The notes under the pieces were generated by a model. It saw only the letters and a program-made list of their open reading frames with translations, was not told the DNA's origin and made no database searches. A stretch of DNA of 64,000 nt from CAXSEF01 sp964236695 (GTDB lineage Bacteria > Pseudomonadota > Alphaproteobacteria > Acetobacterales > Acetobacteraceae), in NCBI GenBank assembly GCA_964236695.1, contig CAXSFU010000011.1:1-64000 (forward strand), given 5' to 3'. Shown one piece after another: positions 10,637 through 17,013 of this stretch (position 1 is the stretch's first letter; every line of letters starts with the position of its first letter). The position numbers and the translations under genes are program-made.

Positions 10637-10831
10637 TCACAACCCGCCATGGAAGAGCTGGCGGACGCCGAGCCCGATCGCCTGGTCGATGAGGAAGAAG
10701 AACGCAGCCGCGAGCCCCGCCATCCCCAGCACCAGGCCCGTCGTCACCAGGGTCTCCTTGCGCGACGGCCAGGTGACCTTGCCCACCTCCGCGCGCACCT
10801 CGCGCACGAACTTCGCCGGACTTGTCGCCAC
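10637..10831 (-). CDS. secE: Preprotein translocase subunit SecE
   Basis: Small essential membrane subunit of the SecYEG channel. At 64 residues it is the short single-span form found in many bacteria: an amphipathic helix with the conserved VREVRAEVGKVTWPSRKET, followed by one membrane segment GLVLGMAGLAAAFFFLIDQ. The start is GTG at 10831. It sits between tRNA-Trp and nusG, the classic order, and is probably co-transcribed with both. Confidence 0.95.
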   Translation of the reverse strand: MATSPAKFVREVRAEVGKVTWPSRKETLVTTGLVLGMAGLAAAFFFLIDQAIGLGVRQLFHGGL

Positions 10832-10879
10832 AGTATGGATACCCCGCTGGAAAGCCGCCCCCGCGCACGGCGGGCCGGC

Positions 10880-10956
10880 TGGCAGGGGTGGAGGGTCTCG
10901 AACCCCCAGCCTCCGGTTTTGGAGACCGGCGCTCTAGCCAATTGAGCTACACCCCT
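10880..10956 (-). tRNA. tRNA-Trp (anticodon CCA)
   Basis: On the minus strand the acceptor stem AGGGGTG pairs with CACCCCT. The D-arm has GCTCAATTGGCTAGAGC, the anticodon arm CCGGTCTCCAAAACCGG has loop CTCCAAA (CCA), and the T-arm has GGTTCGAGACC. The CCA tail is encoded (10880-10882). The gene lies upstream of secE and nusG, as in many proteobacteria. Confidence 0.97.
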
Positions 10957-11146
10957 GCGGCCGCCCCGCATCCCGGAGCAGCAGGCCGGCCCCGGGAAGC
11001 CCGTCGCCGGCACGCTCGGAAACCGGAACGCGCGCAGGCGCCGTAAAGAGGATGACCGGGCCCCGATGTCAAGGCCGCGTCCTGCCGCCGTGCCAGGAGC
11101 GGAGGTTCCGCGCGCGCTCCTGGCGCTGCGGCGAGCGAAGCAGGCG
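10957..11146. other. Intergenic region upstream of tRNA-Trp
   Basis: About 190 bases between the tRNA-Trp gene and the half copy A3. It should contain the promoter for tRNA-Trp-secE-nusG on the minus strand. No clear boxes could be assigned by eye. Confidence 0.35.
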
Positions 11147-11192
11147 ACTTCTTTCTTGAAAGAAAGAAAGAATCAAAGAACTTCTGCTCATG
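11147..11192 (+). repeat. Family A repeat, half copy A3
   Basis: Only the first hairpin (TTCTTTCTTGAAAGAAAGAA, 11149-11168) and a diverged CAAAGAACTTCTGC remain. The second hairpin is absent. It lies beside the lower-GC RlpA region, which may mark a recombination or insertion boundary. Confidence 0.7.
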
Positions 11193-11290
11193 GGGTTCAG
11201 CGTGGACGCGGCAGGTGGCATCGGCGGGCAAGGTATTTCCCCGTCCTGCTCTGGAAAACGTCAGTCTCTCCGCTCAGGCCACTCTCCGGC

Positions 11291-11701
11291 CTAACCGCCG
11301 ACCTGCACCGCCGGGCGCCGGAACAGGCGAACGCTCATCGCGTCGTCGTCGTAGATCGTGAGTCGGAGCCTCGGATCGTCATCGCGATCGAGAGACCGGC
11401 AGGTGAAGCCCGGCTCCGGCTCGAGCGAGAACAGCGCCCCGAGATCGCCCGCTTCGATGAACGCGGCGCCAACGACGGCAACCGCCTTCAGGCTTGCCCG
11501 CCAGGAAGGGTCGTTGTCGATGGCAAGGCGCCACCCGCCAGACCTGCGGCCCGACAGGATCGAGGCATGGGCGGCCGTCACCGTGACGGCCGCGATCCTC
11601 GCCGAGGCAGGCAGCACGCCTGGACCAATCGAGAGAATGCAGGCTATTGCCTGCGGCACAGGCGCCAGCAGCAGGCCGATGAACAGGGCCGCCCTGAGCA
11701 T
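11291..11701 (-). CDS. Small secreted protein of unknown function
   Basis: 136 residues, starting at ATG 11701 with a typical Sec signal peptide (LRAALFIGLLLAPVPQAIA, likely cleaved after QAIA). The mature part has a cysteine near its start and another in GFTCRSLD, so one periplasmic disulphide is possible. It also has the predicted beta-rich stretch GGWRLAIDNDPSW. It lies 11 bases downstream of the RlpA-like gene on the same strand, so the two probably form an operon. GC content and codon use are lower than in neighbours, suggesting acquisition. No family was recognised. Confidence 0.65.
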   Translation of the reverse strand: MLRAALFIGLLLAPVPQAIACILSIGPGVLPASARIAAVTVTAAHASILSGRRSGGWRLAIDNDPSWRASLKAVAVVGAAFIEAGDLGALFSLEPEPGFTCRSLDRDDDPRLRLTIYDDDAMSVRLFRRPAVQVGG

Positions 11702-11712
11702 CAAGGTGATCC

Positions 11713-12078
11713 TTACTGACCAGAACGTTCGACGATGACCTGCCCTGCACCGATGCGAGTGGAGCCAAACAGCGCCACAAATGCGGCCGGTGTCAGGTCG
11801 ATGACTCTTCCAGAAACGCAGGGTCCCCGATCAGTGACAGTCACATCAATCGACCTGGATGGATCCGCGAGGGATATGACATGCACCTTTGATCCAAGTG
11901 GAACGTGGAGCATGGCGGCATTCACCGCTCCGGCGTCGAACGGGGCTCCATTCGCCATCTTGTTGCCAGGCAGGTCGTAGTAAGACGCCCCGCCACGAAC
12001 GAATTGCCGACCGCCGGCCGAGCCGGTTCCACTCCCGAACCAGCCATGCTCCTGGCGACCCTGATCCTGCCAGCCCAT
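11713..12078 (-). CDS. RlpA-like double-psi beta-barrel protein
   Basis: 121-residue protein made almost entirely of the RlpA-type double-psi beta barrel: GGASYYDLPGNKMANGAPF, the position equivalent to AAMLHVPLGSKVHV, and VTVTDRGPCVSGRVIDLTPAAF. RlpA proteins act on denuded peptidoglycan glycans at the septum or bind them. The ATG at 12078 has a good AAGGA ribosome site four bases away; a TTG at 12138 is less likely. From this start there is no signal peptide, lipobox or SPOR domain, so export is unclear. The locus has visibly lower GC and more A/T third positions than its surroundings, which points to horizontal transfer together with the downstream small secreted protein. Confidence 0.8.
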   Translation of the reverse strand: MGWQDQGRQEHGWFGSGTGSAGGRQFVRGGASYYDLPGNKMANGAPFDAGAVNAAMLHVPLGSKVHVISLADPSRSIDVTVTDRGPCVSGRVIDLTPAAFVALFGSTRIGAGQVIVERSGQ

Positions 12079-12256
12079 GGCATCCTTAGATAGTGTTGCA
12101 AGCGTATCAGGATGGCGGTGCGATGCAGGTTTGGGCAAGCGAGTGCGTGATTGACCACAGTGCCTTCCGCCTCGCGCCGGGCGACCGGTCCGCCGTGTCC
12201 CGCAACCCCGTGCCGCTGCATCCCGCCATCATCCCGTCCCTTCCGGAGCCGCCCGC

Positions 12257-14137
12257 ATGGACCATCCCGCCGACCTGTCCGGCTCTGCCGCCGCCTCCGG
12301 GCCCCCGGCTCCCCCGCCCGCCCAGGCGCTCCCGATCGAGGACTACGCCCTGATCGGCGACACCACCACGGCCGCGCTCGTCGGGCGCAACGGCTCGGTC
12401 GACTGGCTGTGCTGGCCGCGCTTCGACAGCGGCGCCTGCCTCGCGGCCCTGCTCGGCACCACGGACAACGGCCGCTGGCTGCTCGCCCCCGCCGACGCCA
12501 CCGCGTCCGCCACCCGCGCCTACCGCCAGGGCAGCCTGGTGCTCGAGACCCTGTTCACCACCGCCACCGGCAGCGTGGCCGTGATCGACTTCATGCCGAT
12601 GGGCACCGCCTGCTCCGCCGTCGTGCGCATCGTGGAAGGCCGCAGCGGCCACGTCGACATGCAGATGCGCCTCGGCCTGCGCTTCGACTACGGCACCTCG
12701 GTGCCCTGGGTCACGCGCCTGCCCGACGGGCACGGCATCCAGGCGATCGCCGGCCCGGAGATGGTAGTCCTGCGCACCCCGGTGAAGCTGCACGGCGAGG
12801 CCATGGCCACCGTGGCGCGCTTCCACGTCCGCGCCGGAAGCCGCGTGCCGTTCGTGCTGCAGCACGCCGCCTCGCACCTGCCGCTCCCCGAACCCCTCGA
12901 CCCGGCCGCCGCCCTGGCCGCCACCGACACGCACTGGCGCGCGTGGTCCGCGCGCTGCACCTACACCGGCCCCTACCACGAGGCCGTGCTGCGCTCGCTG
13001 CTGACGCTGAAGGCCCTGACCTACAGCGCCACCGGCGGCATCGCGGCCGCCGCCACCACCAGCCTGCCGGAACAGCTCGGCGGCGGGCGCAACTGGGACT
13101 ACCGGTTCTGCTGGCTGCGCGACGCCACGCTGACGCTGTTCGCCTTCATGCACGCCGGCTACTACGACGAGGCCCAGTCCTGGCGCGACTGGCTGCACCG
13201 CGCCATCGCCGGCAACGCCGCGCAGATCCAGATCATGTACGGCCTGGCCGGAGAGCGCCGCCTCGACGAGTGGGAGGTCCCCTGGCTCCCCGGCTACCAG
13301 GGCGCCTCGCCGGTGCGCGTCGGCAACGCCGCCTCCGGCCAGCTCCAGCTCGACGTCTACGGCGAGGTGATGGACGCCCTGCACCAGGCGCGCGAGGGCG
13401 GCCTGCAGCAGCCCCGCAGCGGCTGGGCCCTGCAGTGCGCCATCATGGCCCACCTCGAGACCATCTGGCACCTGCCGGACGAGGGCATGTGGGAGGTGCG
13501 CGGCGGCTCCCAGCACTTCACCCTGTCCAAGGTCATGGTCTGGGTCGCCTTCGACCGCGCGGTGCGCACCGCGACGCACCACCGCCTCGCCGGCCCGGTC
13601 GAGCGCTGGAAGGGGCTGCGCGACCGAATCCATGCCGAGATCTGCGAGAACGGCGTCGACCCGGAGCGCGGCTGCTTCACCCAGGCCTACGGCTCGAAGA
13701 GCCTCGACGCCAGCCTGCTGCTGATCCCCCAGGTCGGGTTCCTGCCCTGGGACGATCCCCGCGTCGTCGCCACCATCGCCGCGGTCGAGCAGGACCTGCT
13801 GGTCGACGGCTTCGTGCTGCGCTACCGCACCGAAAGCAGCGTCGACGGCCTGCCGCCCGGCGAGGGCGCGTTCCTCGCCTGCACCTTCTGGCTGGCCGAC
13901 GCCTACGCCCTGGACGGCCGGGGCGACAAGGCGACCGCCCTGTTCGAGCGCCTGCTCGCGCTGCGCAACGACGTCGGCCTGCTCAGCGAGGAGTACGACC
14001 CGAAGGCAGGGCGCCTCGTCGGCAACTTCCCCCAGGCGTTCTCGCACGTCGCCCTGGTGGCAACCGCGCTGACCCTGAACCGCGACGGCCCGGCCCGCGA
14101 ACGGTCCAAGGGGGCACACCCTCCGGGGGACACCTAG
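12257..14137 (+). CDS. Glycoside hydrolase family 15 protein (glucoamylase/trehalase-like)
   Basis: 626-residue predicted cytoplasmic hydrolase of alpha-glucosides. The N-terminal super-sandwich domain starts IEDYALIGDTTTAALVGRNGSVDWLCWPRFDS. The (alpha/alpha)6 catalytic domain carries GGGRNWDYRFCWLRDATLT, the general acid motif DEGMWEVRGG (about residue 412) and the second glutamate region GLPPGEGAFLACTFWL. Bacterial GH15 members of this layout act as glucoamylases, trehalases or dextran-type glucosidases; sequence alone does not decide. It could cooperate with the debranching-like enzyme at 1885. The ATG at 12257 lacks a clear ribosome site but agrees with family length. A family A repeat follows the stop. 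Confidence 0.9.
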   Translation: MDHPADLSGSAAASGPPAPPPAQALPIEDYALIGDTTTAALVGRNGSVDWLCWPRFDSGACLAALLGTTDNGRWLLAPADATASATRAYRQGSLVLETLFTTATGSVAVIDFMPMGTACSAVVRIVEGRSGHVDMQMRLGLRFDYGTSVPWVTRLPDGHGIQAIAGPEMVVLRTPVKLHGEAMATVARFHVRAGSRVPFVLQHAASHLPLPEPLDPAAALAATDTHWRAWSARCTYTGPYHEAVLRSLLTLKALTYSATGGIAAAATTSLPEQLGGGRNWDYRFCWLRDATLTLFAFMHAGYYDEAQSWRDWLHRAIAGNAAQIQIMYGLAGERRLDEWEVPWLPGYQGASPVRVGNAASGQLQLDVYGEVMDALHQAREGGLQQPRSGWALQCAIMAHLETIWHLPDEGMWEVRGGSQHFTLSKVMVWVAFDRAVRTATHHRLAGPVERWKGLRDRIHAEICENGVDPERGCFTQAYGSKSLDASLLLIPQVGFLPWDDPRVVATIAAVEQDLLVDGFVLRYRTESSVDGLPPGEGAFLACTFWLADAYALDGRGDKATALFERLLALRNDVGLLSEEYDPKAGRLVGNFPQAFSHVALVATALTLNRDGPARERSKGAHPPGDT

Positions 14138-14138
14138 A

Positions 14139-14360
14139 GGCCGTCATGGACCTGCCAGCCCTGACCTCCTGCGCCAGGACAGGAAGAAAGCATGTTCTTT
14201 CTTGAAAGAAAGAACCAAAGAACTTTTGCTCTTTTAGGCTACGTCCCCGCCCGCGCACCCGGAACCCCAATGAGCAAAGTCTTTTTGCTTCTTTTTCTTC
14301 AGAAAAAGAAGATTCTTGCTGTCCTGACTGACTGACTTTGCCACCAGGCCCATGACAGCC
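14139..14360 (+). repeat. Family A repeat, copy A4, with outer inverted flanks
   Basis: Core double-hairpin element at 14181-14314. The left flank GGCCGTCATGGACCTG (14139-14154) and right flank CAGGCCCATGACAGCC (14345-14360) are inverted copies matching at 14 of 16 bases, so the whole unit may be about 220 bases with terminal inverted repeats. It lies between convergent genes. Confidence 0.75.
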
Positions 14361-14397
14361 TCCAGGCAAGCCGCCAGGCCGACCCTTGCCCGAACCA

Positions 14398-14500
14398 TCA
14401 AAGGCCCGGAACCCTCTGGAAACTCTCCCCTGAGTCGAGGTTTCCAAAGGCTCGGCCTTTGGCGGAGTTCGAGGCAGAGCCTCAACCCTGCTTCCTTCTC
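14398..14500. repeat. Family B intergenic repeat, copy B3 (overlaps a gene end)
   Basis: Contains TCGAGGTTTCCAAAGGC, the CCAAAGGC/GCCTTTGG palindrome and the GAGGCAGAGCCTC palindrome, ending CCCTGCTTCC. The stop codon and last residues of the minus-strand gene ending at 14482 lie inside it. Confidence 0.75.
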
Positions 14501-15678
14501 AGCCGCCAGGTCCCCCGGCACACCACCAGCCAGTCCTCCTCCGCCACCCGCGCCAGGTTCCCCGCCGGCGCCAGCCGCGGCAGCGTGGCCTCCAGCAGCC
14601 CGCCGCGCCGCCGCACCGCGGCCTCCGCCCCGCGCGACACCCACAGCAGCGCGCACCCGCCGTGCGCCGCCACCGCCGCCGCCAGCGCCGCCGCCGCTTC
14701 GCGCTCCGCGGCATCGCGCTCCAGATGCACCAGCACGCGCCGTCCCTCGCGCAGCGTCGCCAGCAGCCTCTCGCGCAGCACCGTGCGCAGCTCCGCTTCG
14801 CGCCCGCGCACTGCCGCTGCCGGCATCGCATGCACCGGCACCTGCGTGTCCGTGCGCAGCCCCCAGCGCCCGTCGGTGGCAACCCAGGAGTCGGCCTCCG
14901 CCGCGACCTCGATCTGCCCGGGATCGCCCACGCCGTACAGCCCGGCGTCGAGCGCCTCGGCCAGCACCGCCGCGCCGAGCGGCCACGACGACCAGCGCAG
15001 CAGCCCCGCCGGCTCGGCCAGCACGCGGCGCTGCACGAAGCCGAACTCCTCGTTCCACCCCAGCGACTCGAACCCTTCCAGCAGCGCCCGATCCCCGGGC
15101 ACCGCCCCGCCGCCGCCCGCCTCGCCCGCCTCGTCGTCCCCCTCGTCCTGCGCCGCCCCGGCGCGGCCTGCCGCGAGCAGCTCCACCCGGCGCACCGAAA
15201 GCCCCAGGAGGCGGCGGTCCTCGCTGTCGCCCAGCTCGAACGGCCGCCGCGCGTCCGGCAGCACCAGCGTCAGCCCCAGCACCCGCCGCCCCTGCGTCGC
15301 CTCCGCCGGGATCGCCAGCGACGCCACCCCCGGCGCGTCGAAGCGCAGCCGCCCCACCAGCCGCCCCCCGGCCAGCACCAGCACCCGCTGCGCCCCGAGC
15401 TTGTGCGCCACGCGGTACGGCGCGGCGGACAGGCGCAGCACGCAGCCCCGCGTGCCCGGCCGCAGCGGCAGGAGCAGCCCCGCCTCCGCCTCGCCGGTCC
15501 AGGTGCCGCTCGCTTCCGCCTCGCACCAGCCGGCGCCGAGGACGTCGCGCCGGCCCGCGCCCGCCGCGAGCGAAACATCCGCCAGCACCGCCCCGGGCTC
15601 CGGCCCGCCGGTCGCCGCACCGCCGTCGTCGCCCGTCGCCCGTCCTTCGCCGCCGCCGCCCGTCGCGCTCAGCGGCAT
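14482..15678 (-). CDS. Hypothetical protein with FESLG-N-EFGFVQR motif
   Basis: 398-residue protein of unknown function. The N-terminal half (residues 1-165) is predicted beta-rich, with repeated short strands such as VLVLAGGRLVGRLRF and a Phe/Arg-rich end. The C-terminal half begins at LLEGFESLGWNEEFGFVQRR. A motif of this kind (commonly with NCEFG) occurs in uncharacterised proteins of alphaproteobacteria near sugar-transfer genes; here the Cys is replaced by Glu. The start at 15678 overlaps the end of the hydrolase gene by 10 bases, so the two are translationally coupled. The last residues KQG and the TGA stop fall within repeat B3, so the original C-terminus may have been altered. Confidence 0.65.
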   Translation of the reverse strand: MPLSATGGGGEGRATGDDGGAATGGPEPGAVLADVSLAAGAGRRDVLGAGWCEAEASGTWTGEAEAGLLLPLRPGTRGCVLRLSAAPYRVAHKLGAQRVLVLAGGRLVGRLRFDAPGVASLAIPAEATQGRRVLGLTLVLPDARRPFELGDSEDRRLLGLSVRRVELLAAGRAGAAQDEGDDEAGEAGGGGAVPGDRALLEGFESLGWNEEFGFVQRRVLAEPAGLLRWSSWPLGAAVLAEALDAGLYGVGDPGQIEVAAEADSWVATDGRWGLRTDTQVPVHAMPAAAVRGREAELRTVLRERLLATLREGRRVLVHLERDAAEREAAAALAAAVAAHGGCALLWVSRGAEAAVRRRGGLLEATLPRLAPAGNLARVAEEDWLVVCRGTWRLRRKQG

Positions 15679-16649
15679 CGCGCGCGCAGCCAGTCCCCCG
15701 CCACCGCCAGCGCCTCGCGCGAGCGCGCCGCCCCGGCGGCGTGCGACAGGAAGCCGTGCGGCGTCCCCGCGGACACCGCGTGGCGCACCTCGACCCCGGC
15801 CTCGCGCAGCCGCGCCGCCATCGCCTCGCCCTCGGAGCGCAGCACGTCCAGCTCCGCCGCCTGGATCAGCACCGGCGGCAGCCCGTGCAGCGCCGCCCGC
15901 CCCACCGAGGCCAGCGGCGCCGCCCGCGTCGACGCCTCGGCGGCGTAGCGTGCCCAGAACCACGCCATGTCGGTCGCGTCGAGCCCGTAGCCGGTGGCGA
16001 ACTCCGCGTAGCTGGCGCCCGCCATCGCCGCGTCGCACACCGGATAGATCGCCAGCACGCCGCGCAGCGCCCCCCAGGCTGGATCGCCGCCCCGGCCCGG
16101 CCCGGCGTCGGGCCCGTTGCCCGCCCCCCCGTCGCGCAGCAGCAGCGCCGCGGCGAACGCCAGGTTGCCCCCCGCCGAGTCCCCGCCCAGCACCATCCGC
16201 CCGGGGTCCAGCCCCCACGCCCCGGCCTCCGCCGCCACCTGGCGGAACACCGCCGCGCACTCCTCCGCCGCCTGCGGGAACGCCGCTTCCGGCGACAGCG
16301 CGTAGTCCACGCCGACCACCGCCACGTCGCCCGCCGCCGCCAGCTCGCGCATCAGCCGGTCGTGGGTGTCGAGCGAGCCGAACACCCACCCGCCGCCGTG
16401 CAGGAACACCAGAACCGACAGCGCCGCGTCGACCCGTGGCCGGTGCACCCTGCACAGCACCCTGCGCCCGCGCGCCAGCACCCAGCGCTCGCGCGTGTCC
16501 GCCATCGCCGCCCCGCCCGCCCGCTCCGCCAGCGCCGAAACATCCGCCGCCCTGCGCTGCGCGTCGAGCGGACCCGCCGGCGCCTCCTCCGGCTCACGAC
16601 GCAGCGCGTCGAGCAGCTCCTCGTCCCAGCGCGGATCGTCCCTGATCAT
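15669..16649 (-). CDS. Alpha/beta hydrolase fold-3 (HSL-family) esterase
   Basis: 326-residue predicted carboxylesterase of the hormone-sensitive lipase family. It shows the oxyanion motif HGGGWVFGS, the nucleophile elbow GDSAGGN, and a C-terminal region with AELDVLRSEGEAMA (acid) and GTPHGFLS (histidine). No signal peptide is seen. The ATG at 16649 (MIRDDPRWDEELL) is preferred; the frame stays open much further upstream but that part is antisense to the CoA-ligase gene. It is coupled to the unknown gene downstream through a 10-base overlap. The natural substrate is unknown. Confidence 0.9.
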   Translation of the reverse strand: MIRDDPRWDEELLDALRREPEEAPAGPLDAQRRAADVSALAERAGGAAMADTRERWVLARGRRVLCRVHRPRVDAALSVLVFLHGGGWVFGSLDTHDRLMRELAAAGDVAVVGVDYALSPEAAFPQAAEECAAVFRQVAAEAGAWGLDPGRMVLGGDSAGGNLAFAAALLLRDGGAGNGPDAGPGRGGDPAWGALRGVLAIYPVCDAAMAGASYAEFATGYGLDATDMAWFWARYAAEASTRAAPLASVGRAALHGLPPVLIQAAELDVLRSEGEAMAARLREAGVEVRHAVSAGTPHGFLSHAAGAARSREALAVAGDWLRARCR

Positions 16650-16790
16650 GCCCGCCGTCCCTTCCCCAACCTGCCCGTCCCCGTGCCCCGGGCGCCCTGG
16701 CGCAACGCGGCGGCAGGGCAGGGGTCGCATGCGCAGCCGACCCTGGAGCTTGCTTCTGACCCGCCAGCCTTGACGTCCTGCATCACGACA

Positions 16791-16974
16791 GGAAGAAAGC
16801 ATGTTCTTTCTTGAAAGAAAGAACCAAAGAACTTTTGCCCGTTGGGTTCCGGAGCCGCTCGTGTATCCTGACCTTAACTGGCAAAGTCTTTTTGCTTCTT
16901 TTTCTTCAGAAAAAGAAGAGCCTTGCCTTCCTGCCGGAAGCAACGACCTGCTACCAGGCCCATGACACCGCCCA
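16791..16974 (+). repeat. Family A double-hairpin repeat, copy A5
   Basis: Core at 16791-16920 with both hairpins, followed by CCTTCCTGCCGGAAG and the CAGGCCCATGACA flank. This copy is between divergent genes (16649 and 17014), so a terminator role is less obvious here. The rest of the 364-base gap shows nothing distinct. Confidence 0.8.
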
Positions 16975-17013
16975 GGCTGCCTTGCACGCCAGGCCCCGGC
17001 CGGCAGGACCGCC

